The translations under genes and the position numbers were made by a program. The notes under the pieces are model-generated. The model was not told the origin of the DNA. It worked only from the letters and a program-made list of their open reading frames with translations, and searched no databases. DNA of 64,000 nucleotides, taken from Maricaulis sp965228215 (GTDB lineage: Bacteria > Pseudomonadota > Alphaproteobacteria > Caulobacterales > Maricaulaceae). The stretch is from assembly GCA_965228215.1 (NCBI GenBank), contig OZ245800.1, positions 248,001 to 312,000 of the forward strand, in the 5' to 3' direction. Of this stretch, positions 1-8,715 are shown in pieces; positions within the stretch are counted from its first letter, which is position 1, and the number at the start of each line of letters is the position of its first letter.

Positions 1-2
1 AT

Positions 3-473
3 AATTCGCAAGTGAAGAAAATGTCCGACCATCATGGTCATCACGGGTCCCAGATGCAGGCCGCCGACATTGTCGACACCGCCGTTGGCGCCGGTCAGTT
101 CAACACGCTGGTTGCCGCTGTCCAGGCTGCCGGTCTTGTCGACACGCTGAAGGGCGATGGCCCGTTCACCGTCTTCGCCCCGCTGGATACGGCCTTCGCC
201 GGTCTGCCGGAAGGTGAAGTCGCCCGCCTGCTCGAGCCGCAGAACCGCCACGAGCTCGTCGACATCCTGACCTTCCACGTCGTGCCGGGTGCTGTCACCT
301 CGGACCAGCTGGCCGGTCGCATTCTCTCGGTCGAGACGGTTGAAGGTTCCAATGTGCTGATCGACGCCACCGATGGTGTCCGCGTCGGCAATGCCCAGGT
401 CGTCCAGGCCGACATCCGCACGTCCAACGGCATCATTCACGTCGTCGACCGCGTGATCATCCCGTCCAGCTAA
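3..473 (+). CDS. Fasciclin (FAS1) domain protein, probably 5'-truncated by the window edge
   Basis: A single FAS1 domain fills almost the whole product. The H1 block (GPFTVFAPLDTAFAGLP) and the H2 block near the C-terminus (IIHVVDRVIIP) are both clear. FAS1 proteins are usually secreted or surface-attached and mediate adhesion or matrix contacts. The frame is open to the window edge and no signal peptide is visible. GTG at 12 and ATG at 21 are possible starts, but neither has a good Shine-Dalgarno sequence. I infer that the true start and an export signal lie upstream. A His-rich stretch (SDHHGHHGS) precedes the domain. The downstream gene is convergent, with a hairpin between them. Confidence 0.9.
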   Translation, partial: NSQVKKMSDHHGHHGSQMQAADIVDTAVGAGQFNTLVAAVQAAGLVDTLKGDGPFTVFAPLDTAFAGLPEGEVARLLEPQNRHELVDILTFHVVPGAVTSDQLAGRILSVETVEGSNVLIDATDGVRVGNAQVVQADIRTSNGIIHVVDRVIIPSS

Positions 474-481
474 GGATCAGA

Positions 482-506
482 GCGGAGCCTTTCCCTCGGG
501 CTCCGC
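482..506 (+). terminator. GC-rich hairpin after the fasciclin gene
   Basis: GCGGAGCC (482-489) pairs with GGCTCCGC (499-506) across a 9-nt loop. It starts 9 nt after the fasciclin stop and lies between two convergent genes. No T-run follows on either strand, so intrinsic termination is uncertain. It could equally protect the 3' end. Confidence 0.4.
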
Positions 507-540
507 ACCCGATCCCTGGCACTGATCCCCCGGCGCTGTT

Positions 541-1926
541 TCAACCCCTCGGAACACGGCGCCGGGCGATCGCCCGGGCATGGGTCTCGATATATTCGAC
601 GATCAGCCCCGCCACATCCTTGCCCGAGATCCGCTCGACGCCCTCCAGGCCCGGCGAGGAATTGACCTCCAGGATTTTCGGCCCTGCCGCAGATCGCAGC
701 AGATCCACCCCGGCAACCGACAGGCCCAGCGCTTTCGATGCCCGCACCGCAGCCGATCTTTCCTGCTTGGTGATCCGGACCTTCTTCGCGGACCCGCCGC
801 GGTGCAGGTTGGAGCGGAACTCCCCCTCCTCCGCCTGGCGCATCATGGTCGCCACGACCCGGCCGCCGACCACGAAACAGCGGATATCCGCGCCGTCCGC
901 TTCCTTGACGAATTCCTGCACGATGAAATTGGCTTCCAGACCGCGGAAGGCATCGATCACGGATTCGGCCGCCTTGCGCGTCTCCGCCAGTACGACACCC
1001 TTGCCCTGCGTGCTTTCCAGCAATTTCACCACCAGGGGCGCGGAGCCGACATGCGAGATGATGTTGCGTGTGTCCTTGGGTGAATGGGCAAAGGCCGTCA
1101 CGGGCATGTTGATGCCCGCGCGGGCCAGGATCTGGTGGGCGTAGAGCTTGTCGCGCGACGCGCCTATCGCCTCGGCGACATTGAGACAATAGGCCCCCAT
1201 CATCGAGAATTGCCGCAGCACGGCCATGCCGTAGGACGTCATCGACGCGCCGATGCGCGGGATGATGGCGTCATAGGCCGGCAGGGGTTTGCCGTCGTAA
1301 TAGACCTTGGGATCCGAGGCATCGATTGCCAGCGTGCAACGCGCCGTATTGACCATTTCCACCACATGGCCGCGCGCCTCGGCGGCGTCCTTCAGGCGTT
1401 GCGAGGAGTAATTCTTCGGTTCGCGGGTCAGGATGGCAATGCGCAGCGGGCGTTTGACGGGCCGGCGGCGCGGGAAATCCTTGTAGGCCTGGTAGGACAG
1501 TTCGCCCTGCGCGTAGGAGGTCGCCGGATTGACCACCATGTCGGGCAGGATCGCCTGGCGGCCCAGCAGCATGCGATAGGCCATGCTCTCGCGATTGGTC
1601 AGGGTCAGCTCGACAGGCCAGGTCCGGTCGCCTATCTGGACCGGCGTCTCGATCACCCAGCGTAGTTCGCGCTCGCCGTTGGACGAGGTCACTTCCCGCC
1701 GGTCGACCGCCGGAGCCGAACAGATCACCTCGATCTCGGGCTTTTCCGGAATGGGATGCAGGATGAAGCGGACCTGCGGCGTTTCCAGCGGACCGAAGGG
1801 TTCGACCGAGACGGCATGCAGAGCCGAAGTCCGGGCCCCGGTATCCACCTTGGCCTTGATCGCCGGCAGGCCGAGCGTGGGAAATTGCGCCCACTCTTCC
1901 CAGCCGAGAACGAATTGATCGTCCAT
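541..1926 (-). CDS. rimK: RimB-like retropepsin domain fused to RimK ATP-grasp glutamate ligase
   Basis: The N-terminal ~140 residues match the RimB/ATP-dependent zinc-protease family (PF05618 type), with the signature D28-T29-G30-A in AKVDTGARTSALHA. From about residue 155 the protein is a RimK-type ATP-grasp ligase (RPLRIAILTREP at its start, VVKLLESTQGKGVVL in the ATP-binding region, KILEVNSSPGLEG near the end). RimK adds glutamates to the C-terminus of ribosomal protein S6 or related substrates, and RimB-type proteins trim such tails in the known RimABK system. The ATG at 1926 is preferred because GGGGAG lies 8 nt upstream; in-frame ATGs further up lack one. The family calls are firm. The substrate is inferred. 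Confidence 0.9.
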   Translation of the reverse strand: MDDQFVLGWEEWAQFPTLGLPAIKAKVDTGARTSALHAVSVEPFGPLETPQVRFILHPIPEKPEIEVICSAPAVDRREVTSSNGERELRWVIETPVQIGDRTWPVELTLTNRESMAYRMLLGRQAILPDMVVNPATSYAQGELSYQAYKDFPRRRPVKRPLRIAILTREPKNYSSQRLKDAAEARGHVVEMVNTARCTLAIDASDPKVYYDGKPLPAYDAIIPRIGASMTSYGMAVLRQFSMMGAYCLNVAEAIGASRDKLYAHQILARAGINMPVTAFAHSPKDTRNIISHVGSAPLVVKLLESTQGKGVVLAETRKAAESVIDAFRGLEANFIVQEFVKEADGADIRCFVVGGRVVATMMRQAEEGEFRSNLHRGGSAKKVRITKQERSAAVRASKALGLSVAGVDLLRSAAGPKILEVNSSPGLEGVERISGKDVAGLIVEYIETHARAIARRRVPRG

Positions 1927-1981
1927 GCCTGCTCTCCCCACACTCATGACGGGCCGCACAATACGCGGCTCGTATTATCAA

Positions 1982-2932
1982 CTAGGCATTCACGGGGACG
2001 CGGCTCGCGACCCAGATCTTCATCGTCAGCTGACCGCGCTTGCCGTCCGGATGCAGCGCCGCGTGGTGCTGCAGACTCAGACCGGCCCGCTCGATGAGCT
2101 CGGCCATTTCCTCGTCGGAAAAGCCCAGCCGGCGGTGGTAATATTCCTCGCGCAGCTCCTCGAGCTGGTGCGGGGCGAAATCGACGATCATCAGGCTGCC
2201 GGCCGGTTTGAGAACGCGCGCGCACTCGGTCACGGCCAGGGCCGGATCATCGAGATAGTGCAGCACCTGGTGGACCGTCACGAGATCGGCGACGCCATTA
2301 TCAAACGGCAGCGCACCGACATCCGCATGGCGGACCGAGCAGTGCTGCAGGCCGGCCTTTTCCAGGTTCAGGCGGGCGACATTGAGCATGGAATGGTTGA
2401 TATCCACGCCGATGCCGCGCTCGATCCGGTCCGAGAAGACTTCCAGCATGCGGCCGGTGCCGACGCCGACATCGACCATCAACTCGAACGGACCATCGCC
2501 GGCGAACTGGCGCATCGCCGCCTCGACCTCCTGGTCGGAGAGGTGCAGCTCGCGGATCTTGTCCCAGTCCAGCGCCACGCTCTCGAAATAGGCCTGCGCC
2601 GCGACGGCACGCGCTTCCTTGATCGCCACGAGACGCGACACATCCCGCGACAGGACGGCGTCGTTCTCCGGGACCATGTCGCGTACGATCTCGGCCAGTT
2701 TGCGACCGCCGCCATGATCCGTCAGCCGGTAGAAGACATAGGCGCCTTCCGGCAGGCGTTCCGCCAGGCCCGCATCGGTCAGGAGTTTGAGATGCCGGCT
2801 CACACGGGGCTGGCTCTGTCCGAGGATCTGGACCAGTTCCGACACCGTCAATTCGCCACGCGCCAGCAGGGCCACGACCCGCAATCGGGTCGGCTCGGCA
2901 AGCGCCTTCAGCTGTGTAACCAGTGCATCCAT
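1982..2932 (-). CDS. ArsR-family winged-helix regulator fused to a SAM-dependent methyltransferase
   Basis: Residues 1-90 form an ArsR-type HTH (LAEPTRLRVVALL, then SQPRVSRHLKLL as recognition helix). Residues ~145-260 are a class I methyltransferase with the SAM motif VDVGVGTG (about 153-160), a GVDINHSML acidic-loop motif, and VTVHQVLHYLDDP. This fusion commonly sits beside methionine or folate genes in alphaproteobacteria, but no metF or metH is present here. It is divergent from a DadA-type gene, with about 94 bp between starts. No metal-binding cysteine pair of the classical ArsR type is visible. The methylated substrate is unknown. Confidence 0.88.
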   Translation of the reverse strand: MDALVTQLKALAEPTRLRVVALLARGELTVSELVQILGQSQPRVSRHLKLLTDAGLAERLPEGAYVFYRLTDHGGGRKLAEIVRDMVPENDAVLSRDVSRLVAIKEARAVAAQAYFESVALDWDKIRELHLSDQEVEAAMRQFAGDGPFELMVDVGVGTGRMLEVFSDRIERGIGVDINHSMLNVARLNLEKAGLQHCSVRHADVGALPFDNGVADLVTVHQVLHYLDDPALAVTECARVLKPAGSLMIVDFAPHQLEELREEYYHRRLGFSDEEMAELIERAGLSLQHHAALHPDGKRGQLTMKIWVASRVPVNA

Positions 2933-3026
2933 GTAATTCTTGTCTACAAATGCGGAATATCACTTGCTTTTATCTGCATCGCGCAGAAGTTCAAAGCCGA
3001 CCTTGTAGAGAGCGCGGGAGCGAGGC

Positions 3027-4295
3027 GTGTCGCAAAAGGAAGCCGTGATCATTGGCGCTGGCCTGGCCGGGATCTCCGCGGCCTGGTGTCTGCGGCAATC
3101 CGGGTTCGAGGTTACCGTGATCGATGCCTGCGACGGCCCGGCCATGGAGACCAGTTTTGCCAATGCCGGCGCGCTGACCCCGTCGGAGCCTGAACCGTGG
3201 AATGCGCCCGGCGTACACTGGGAACTCCTGCGATCGCTCGGTGATCCGCACGCCGCCATGAAACTGCGCCCGGCCGCCCTGCCCGGCCTGGTGGGATGGG
3301 GTCTGCGTTTCCTGCGCAATTCGACCCGTCGCCGGTTCGACGCTGCGAGCCGGGCGAATTTCGCGCTCTCCCGCTACAGTCTCGAGGAAACCCGCCGGGT
3401 TCGCGATGCTCTGGATATCCGGTTCGATAATCTGCATTCGGGCACGCTGAAACTCTGCCGTGACCAGGCGGGCCTTGATGCGACGATTGCCGCCGCGGAA
3501 AAACTCGTCCCGATGGGGCTGAACTATCGCGCGCTGGATCCGCAGGAGACAGTCGAGCTGGAACCGAGCCTGGCCGAAATCCGGGACGAGATCGCGGGCG
3601 CGGTTCACTATCCGGACGATGAATCCGGCGATGCGCGCATGTTCACCACGGCCCTGGCCGAGGCTGCGGAACAGGCCGGTGTGGAATTTCTCTGGAACAC
3701 GCGAGTCATCGATCTCGTCGACCGTGCCGGCCGGATCATCGGCCTGCGCACGGAAGAGGAAGTGTTCGAGGTCGAGAATACCGTCATCGCGTCGGGTCAG
3801 GCGAGCTGGAAACTGCTCAAACCGCTCGGCCTTCACCTGCCCGTCCGCCCCGTGAAGGGTTATTCGCTGACGCTCGAGCTCGATGGCCAGAACAACCGTC
3901 CCAACGTGCCCGTCGTGGACGAGAAACTGCACGCCATCATCACGCCAATGGGCGATCGCTTGCGCGTGGCCGGTACGGCGGAGATCGCCGGCGAGGATAC
4001 GAAACTGCGCTCGGAGCGTATCGACAATCTGCGGGCATTGCTGGGCGCACTCTATCCCGGCCTGGCCGAACAGCTGGCGGGTGCACAGGAAACAGCATGG
4101 GCGGGACTGCGCCCGATGAGCGCGGATGGCCGGCCCTTCATCGGCCATACACGGGCGCAGGGCCTGTGGCTCTCGACCGGGCATGGCCATCTCGGCTGGA
4201 CCCAGGCCATGGGCTCGGGCGCGCTGCTCACGCAGTTGATGTCCGGACAGCCGACAGCGATCGATCCGCAACCCTTCGCGGCCGATCGCTTCTGA
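3027..4295 (+). CDS. dadA: D-amino-acid dehydrogenase-like FAD oxidoreductase (DadA family)
   Basis: The 422-aa product opens with an FAD Rossmann motif (VIIGAGLAGISAAWCL) followed by the acidic end of the second strand (VTVIDA). It follows DadA architecture throughout, including PVKGYSLTLEL in the middle and TAWAGLRPMSADGRPFIGH near the C-terminus. DadA deaminates D-amino acids oxidatively to 2-oxo acids at the membrane and passes electrons to quinone. Length matches the family (about 420-430 aa). The start is GTG after GGGAGCGAGG. No alanine racemase gene adjoins, so the physiological substrate is open; other D-amino-acid or glycine-oxidase-like substrates are possible. Confidence 0.82.
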   Translation: MSQKEAVIIGAGLAGISAAWCLRQSGFEVTVIDACDGPAMETSFANAGALTPSEPEPWNAPGVHWELLRSLGDPHAAMKLRPAALPGLVGWGLRFLRNSTRRRFDAASRANFALSRYSLEETRRVRDALDIRFDNLHSGTLKLCRDQAGLDATIAAAEKLVPMGLNYRALDPQETVELEPSLAEIRDEIAGAVHYPDDESGDARMFTTALAEAAEQAGVEFLWNTRVIDLVDRAGRIIGLRTEEEVFEVENTVIASGQASWKLLKPLGLHLPVRPVKGYSLTLELDGQNNRPNVPVVDEKLHAIITPMGDRLRVAGTAEIAGEDTKLRSERIDNLRALLGALYPGLAEQLAGAQETAWAGLRPMSADGRPFIGHTRAQGLWLSTGHGHLGWTQAMGSGALLTQLMSGQPTAIDPQPFAADRF

Positions 4296-4319
4296 CAATG
4301 CTGCAAGAAAGCCAGGTGC

Positions 4320-4967
4320 TTACGGCGCGCTGGCCTCGACCTCGATCCACTGACCGCCAAATTCGGCGCGCGAACGCTTGAACCAGTCATCGCTGATCGA
4401 TGCGCCGACCCAGACCCAGAAATTATCGCCCCGGCTATCGGTCCTCATCCAGTGATTGGCGCGCATCTTGAAGCCCTTGCCACCGGATGCCTTGGTGAAG
4501 TCGATCGCGTCGGCGCTCAGCGCCTCGGGCACATTGCCCTCGAAAAAGCCGGCCGATTTCAGCGCGTTAAACAGGGCCGGAATATCGCCTTCGAAAATCT
4601 TGCCCAGCTTGTGGCCGACCACGTCGATCCGGTCGAGGCCCGCCACTTCCAGCATGCCCTCTGACATCGACGCGATCACGCCATCGCTGTCAGTGCACAT
4701 CGCGACGGCGGCGGTGCGGGTAATGCGATCCATCCAGCTCGGAGACGGCGCCACGCATTCCACTTCGGAAGCCATTTCGAGGATCACGCCCTGATGGCGC
4801 TTGCTCGGGCGGCTATAGCCGTTTTCCCAGCGCGAGATCTGCGGCTGGGCGACGCCGAGATCTTCGGCGAGCGTCGACTGTTTGCAACGAGTTGCGACAC
4901 GATACGCACGCAGCAGACCAGCCCAATCATACCCGCTATCTGTCCGAAATTGCTCGAGATTATACAT
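4320..4967 (-). CDS. XRE-type HTH regulator with a PAS-like domain
   Basis: The 215-aa product has a Cro/cI-type HTH at about residues 18-62 (TLAEDLGVAQPQISRWENGYSRPS) and then a PAS-like region of about 110 residues (AVAMCTDSDGVIASMSEGMLEVAGLDRIDVVGHKLGKIF, written here in part). The C-terminal segment is Trp-rich (WVWVGASISDDWF). The ATG at 4967 is chosen because a GAG ribosome site lies about 9 nt upstream and the HTH is intact; an upstream in-frame extension lacks support. It is convergent with dadA (24 bp apart). The PAS domain suggests ligand or redox sensing, but the signal is unknown. Confidence 0.75.
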   Translation of the reverse strand: MYNLEQFRTDSGYDWAGLLRAYRVATRCKQSTLAEDLGVAQPQISRWENGYSRPSKRHQGVILEMASEVECVAPSPSWMDRITRTAAVAMCTDSDGVIASMSEGMLEVAGLDRIDVVGHKLGKIFEGDIPALFNALKSAGFFEGNVPEALSADAIDFTKASGGKGFKMRANHWMRTDSRGDNFWVWVGASISDDWFKRSRAEFGGQWIEVEASAP

Positions 4968-5280
4968 GATCAACTCGACTTCAGAATGCCCCAAATCCAA
5001 AAGCTTTATGTCTAAAACTTTCAGCCGATGCGCTTGTAACACTTTTGCGACGACGCGAAAACAAGACTTCCCCGATATCAGCCGGTTTCAGGTCATTTTC
5101 ATATTAAATGACTGATCTCAGCGTGTTGTGCTTGCAGGGTAACAACTCGCGGCAGAATACCGAAACAAAGACTCGCCCTGTAGACTAGAAAAAGCAGTTC
5201 GACGGCGCTGCCGGTGGCATTCATCTCCGGATCCGCAAAGACCGCGACGTACCAGCGAAGAACGGGCAAAGAGCCGGCAA
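4968..5280. other. Intergenic region without a recognisable gene
   Basis: This ~310-bp gap separates two minus-strand genes. The part next to 4967 is AT-rich and presumably holds the promoter of the HTH-PAS gene. I see no RNA gene, repeat or credible small ORF. The ettA terminator begins at 5281. Confidence 0.6.
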
Positions 5281-5308
5281 AGAAAAAGGGCCGCTCGACG
5301 AGCGGCCC
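5281..5308 (-). terminator. Intrinsic terminator of ettA
   Basis: On the minus strand GGGCCGCT pairs with AGCGGCCC (stem at 5288-5308, 5-nt loop) and is followed by TTTTTC. It lies about 26 nt after the ettA stop. This is a standard rho-independent terminator. Confidence 0.88.
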
Positions 5309-5333
5309 ATTCCTGTTTCGCGACTGACCGGGA

Positions 5334-7001
5334 TCAGCGAGCGAATTTCTGGAACTTGATACGCTTCGGCTGGTCCGCATCCGGGCCCAGGCGGCGCTTC
5401 TTGTCCTCGATATAGTCCTCGAAATTGCCCTCGAACCATTCCACATGGCTGTCGCCCTCGAAGGCGAGGATGTGGGTGGCCAGGCGGTCGAGGAAGAAAC
5501 GGTCGTGCGAGATCACCACGGCACAGCCGGGGTAGTTCTCCAGCGCCTGTTCCAGGGCTGCGAGCGTTTCCACGTCGAGATCATTGGTCGGTTCATCGAG
5601 CAGGAGAAGATTGCCACCGGTCTGCAGCATCTTGGCGAGGTGGACGCGATTGCGCTCACCACCCGAGAGCAGGCCGACCTTCTTCTGCTGGTCGCCGCCC
5701 TTGAAGTTGAAGGTGCCGACATAGGCGCGCGAAGGAACTTCCTTGCCGCCCAGCTCGATCATGTCATTGCCGCCGGAGATCTCTTCCCAGACGGTCTTCT
5801 TGTCGTCGAGCGCGTCGCGCGACTGGTCGACATAACCCAGTTTCACCGTGTCGCCGATGCGGATCGTGCCCGCATCCGGGGTTTCCTGGCCGGTGATCAT
5901 CTTGAACAGGGTGGACTTGCCCGCACCGTTCGGTCCGATCACGCCGACAATACCGCCCGGCGGGAGTTTGAACTCCAGACCGTCGATCAGCAGCTTCTCC
6001 TCGAACCCCTTCTTGAGGCCCTCGACCTCGACCACGACACCGCCCAGGCGCGGGCCCGGCGGAATGGTGATCTGGGCCGTGGAAATTTCCTGGCGCTCGG
6101 CCTGGTCCCGCAGCTCCTCATAGGACTTGATACGGGCTTTCGACTTGGCCTGGCGGGCCTTGGGCGAGGAGCGGATCCATTCCAGCTCGCGGGCCAGCGC
6201 GCGATCGCGGGCGCCTTTCTCGCGGCCTTCCTGGGCCAGGCGTTTCTGCTTCTGCTCGATCCAGGACGAGTAATTGCCCTCATAGGGAATGCCCTTGCCG
6301 CGGTCGAGTTCCAGCGTCCAGGTGGTGATCGTGTCGAGGAAGTAGCGGTCGTGGGTCACCACCAGGACGGCGCCCTTGAACTCTTCCAGATAGTGCTGGA
6401 GCCACTGCACGCTCTCGGCGTCCAGGTGGTTGGTCGGTTCGTCGAGCAGGAGGATGTGCGGTTCGGACAGCAGGAGCTGGCACAGGGCCACGCGGCGGCG
6501 TTCACCACCAGACAGGTCGGTCACGCCCCATTCGGCCGGCGGACAGCGCAGGGCGTCCATCGCCATCTCGATCTTGCTGTCGATATCCCAGGCATCCGAA
6601 GCGTCGATCTTTTCCTGGAGCTCGGTCATCTCGGCCATCAGCTCGTCGGTATAGTCCTCGGCGAGCTTCATGGAGACGGCATTGAAGTCGTCGACGAGCT
6701 TCTTCAGCTCGGAGCCTTCAATGACGTTTTCCCAGACCGTCTTGCTTTCATCCAGCTGCGGTTCCTGCGGCAGATAACCAACCTTCACGCCCTTCTCGGC
6801 CCAGGCCTCGCCGTTGAACTCGGTATCCATGCCCGCCATGATTTTCAGCAGAGTGGACTTACCCGCACCGTTCACGCCGACGACACCGATCTTGGCGTCG
6901 GGCAGGAAGTGCAGGGAAATGCCGTCGAACACCGGCTTGGCGGCACCGGGATAGGTCTTGGACAGCTTGTCCATGTGATAGACGTATTGATAGCTGGACA
7001 T
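5334..7001 (-). CDS. ettA: Energy-dependent translational throttle protein EttA (ABC-F)
   Basis: From the ATG at 7001 the product is 555 aa, the same length as E. coli EttA. It carries two ABC cassettes with Walker A GVNGAGKST and GPNGAGKST, signature motifs LSGGERRR and LSGGERNR, and Walker B/D-loop segments DEPTNHLD and DEPTNDLD. The inter-cassette linker is Arg/Lys-rich, as in ABC-F proteins, and there are no membrane segments. EttA binds the ribosomal E site and gates entry into elongation according to the ADP/ATP ratio. The frame stays open for 89 codons upstream of 7001, but the homologous N-terminus (MSSYQYVYHMDKL) fixes the start. Confidence 0.95.
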   Translation of the reverse strand: MSSYQYVYHMDKLSKTYPGAAKPVFDGISLHFLPDAKIGVVGVNGAGKSTLLKIMAGMDTEFNGEAWAEKGVKVGYLPQEPQLDESKTVWENVIEGSELKKLVDDFNAVSMKLAEDYTDELMAEMTELQEKIDASDAWDIDSKIEMAMDALRCPPAEWGVTDLSGGERRRVALCQLLLSEPHILLLDEPTNHLDAESVQWLQHYLEEFKGAVLVVTHDRYFLDTITTWTLELDRGKGIPYEGNYSSWIEQKQKRLAQEGREKGARDRALARELEWIRSSPKARQAKSKARIKSYEELRDQAERQEISTAQITIPPGPRLGGVVVEVEGLKKGFEEKLLIDGLEFKLPPGGIVGVIGPNGAGKSTLFKMITGQETPDAGTIRIGDTVKLGYVDQSRDALDDKKTVWEEISGGNDMIELGGKEVPSRAYVGTFNFKGGDQQKKVGLLSGGERNRVHLAKMLQTGGNLLLLDEPTNDLDVETLAALEQALENYPGCAVVISHDRFFLDRLATHILAFEGDSHVEWFEGNFEDYIEDKKRRLGPDADQPKRIKFQKFAR

Positions 7002-7155
7002 GGTCGTCGGGCTCTTTGCTGTACGGGGAAACTCGAGAGCGCACGCTTTAGCGAGTCTTGCGCGCCCCGGCAATGCGCGAACACGTCTCGCGGCCGTCAC
7101 CCGCGCATTTGTGCTAGACTGATCGCTCATATCTATCATCGGGGAGGTGATGGCG

Positions 7156-8712
7156 ATGTTGCGACGTATGTTGGTCCCGGCGTTCACCCCTGTCCTGTTC
7201 TCGGCGGTTCTCCTGACTGCCCAGCCGGCCGAGGCCGTTCCCCCTGATCCTGACTTCACCGCCGCCATGGACGCCTATATCGAGGCGAAACGGCTGGAAT
7301 TCCTCGACCGGATCGCCGCCCAGGGTCGCGTGCCCACCGAAGCCGAGATCGAGAATGCGTGGTGCCGTGCGGTTATCTGGTGGAAAATGGCCCATCCTGA
7401 TGGCGAACAGAAACTGACGCTCGACGGGTTGATCCGCCTGCGCCAGCTGGAGGTGGATTGCGGCCTGCGCATGCGGCGCGCCCTGCCCCTGCCCGACGAG
7501 CCCCAGCGTCCGGTCCAGACCCTGTTCGAACCGCCCGACGATGCCGGTGAACCCGTCGATATCAACAAGGGTGCGGAAGACGACATGGACGGCACGCGCC
7601 AGGCTCATGAGGACTATATCCGCTGGCATCCGGACGAATATCGCGATGCCACGAATGAGCAGGACTATATCGAGGAAGGCCTCGATCGCTGGTGGATCAT
7701 CGGCGAAGGCGCCGAACTCTGGAGGCTGATCGAGAACCCGGTCGGCGCGTCCGGCGCAGGCGCCGAATTATCCGGTGAGGAACATCGTTTCAACGGCGCC
7801 CGAGCTGCCGAGGCGGAACGCCTGCGCCAGGAATTCAGGGCCGCAAATCCCGACGCGCCCGCAGCCCCGCCTCCGCGGCCGGCCGGCCCTCCGCCCGGCT
7901 ATGTCGTGGATGACTGGCGCGGCGGTTATGTGCCCGGCCCGGACTGGGACCCGGCGGTGCCGCCTGATCCGGAAGAATGGGACCGTCTTCAGAACTGGTC
8001 CAGGCTTCGCGAACCGGTCGAGGTCGGCAGCAATGATGATGTGGGCACGAGTGCCCGCCGCCGCGGACAGGTTGCCGGTGCCGCGGAAGGCGTCCTGCGC
8101 AATGCGCTGGGTCTTGGTAGTGGCTCCCGTCGCGGCCGCGATGACGGTCCGCGCGTGTCCCGGTGCCGGGTCCGCGATCGCGACATGACCGAGTTTGCCA
8201 ATGCCAATGGTGATACGCGACTGGACCTCCTGGGACGCCGGGATCGCGATGAAGTCACCATATTCGCGAATATCAACGACGCCCCGGATTCCGGCACATT
8301 CCAGGCTGCGGTCCTGCAGGACCAGTATGGCCGGGTCATGCAGCCCAGCGATGTCCGGATCTGCGATCTCTACGGTGAATGGCGCCTGACCGTGTCGTGG
8401 ACGCGCACGACCTACATGAATGGTCGCCAGACCAGCCAGGAAAGCGGCGGCTGGTCGGAGACGGGCCTATTCTCGGTGGGCGAGGATGGCGAGGCGACAG
8501 GCCTGTGGCGACAGCTCGGATTTTCCGGTGCCAGCCACGGCGCGAACGAGATCGCGATCACGTTTGACCTGCCGCCGGACGAGCTCCGGCAGAATGGCGC
8601 CGTGCTGATCCTGCACACGACACGACCGGGCGAGGATCCGGTCATGACGACCCCGTTCGCGCTGATGCTGGAGGAGGTGGGTGAGACGCTGGAGCTGGCG
8701 GTCGTGCCCTGA
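7156..8712 (+). CDS. Secreted protein of unknown function with Pro-rich linker
   Basis: A signal peptide is evident (hydrophobic stretch, cleavage near AEAVPP). A helical N-terminal region of about 120 residues contains two Cys and paired Trp (CRAVIWWKMAH). Then come acidic segments, a Pro/Gly-rich linker around residues 230-270 (APPPRPAGPPPGY), an Arg/Gly-rich patch, and a C-terminal ~180-residue beta-rich domain (EWRLTVSWTRTTYMNGR, GLWRQLGFSGAS). GGGGAGG at 7141-7147 lies 8 nt before the ATG at 7156 and favours that start over GTG 7147 or ATG 7150. I do not recognise the family. It stands alone between divergent ettA and a convergent AraC gene. Confidence 0.75.
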   Translation: MLRRMLVPAFTPVLFSAVLLTAQPAEAVPPDPDFTAAMDAYIEAKRLEFLDRIAAQGRVPTEAEIENAWCRAVIWWKMAHPDGEQKLTLDGLIRLRQLEVDCGLRMRRALPLPDEPQRPVQTLFEPPDDAGEPVDINKGAEDDMDGTRQAHEDYIRWHPDEYRDATNEQDYIEEGLDRWWIIGEGAELWRLIENPVGASGAGAELSGEEHRFNGARAAEAERLRQEFRAANPDAPAAPPPRPAGPPPGYVVDDWRGGYVPGPDWDPAVPPDPEEWDRLQNWSRLREPVEVGSNDDVGTSARRRGQVAGAAEGVLRNALGLGSGSRRGRDDGPRVSRCRVRDRDMTEFANANGDTRLDLLGRRDRDEVTIFANINDAPDSGTFQAAVLQDQYGRVMQPSDVRICDLYGEWRLTVSWTRTTYMNGRQTSQESGGWSETGLFSVGEDGEATGLWRQLGFSGASHGANEIAITFDLPPDELRQNGAVLILHTTRPGEDPVMTTPFALMLEEVGETLELAVVP

Positions 8713-8715
8713 CCC

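Noticed and set aside
5445..7247. A 600-codon open frame antisense to ettA
   Set aside because: ettA is unmistakable on the other strand. The antisense product has low-complexity composition and no domain.
5334..7268. Extended 644-aa form of EttA
   Set aside because: Homology and the family's 555-aa length place the start at 7001. The 89 extra codons are basic, unstructured sequence.
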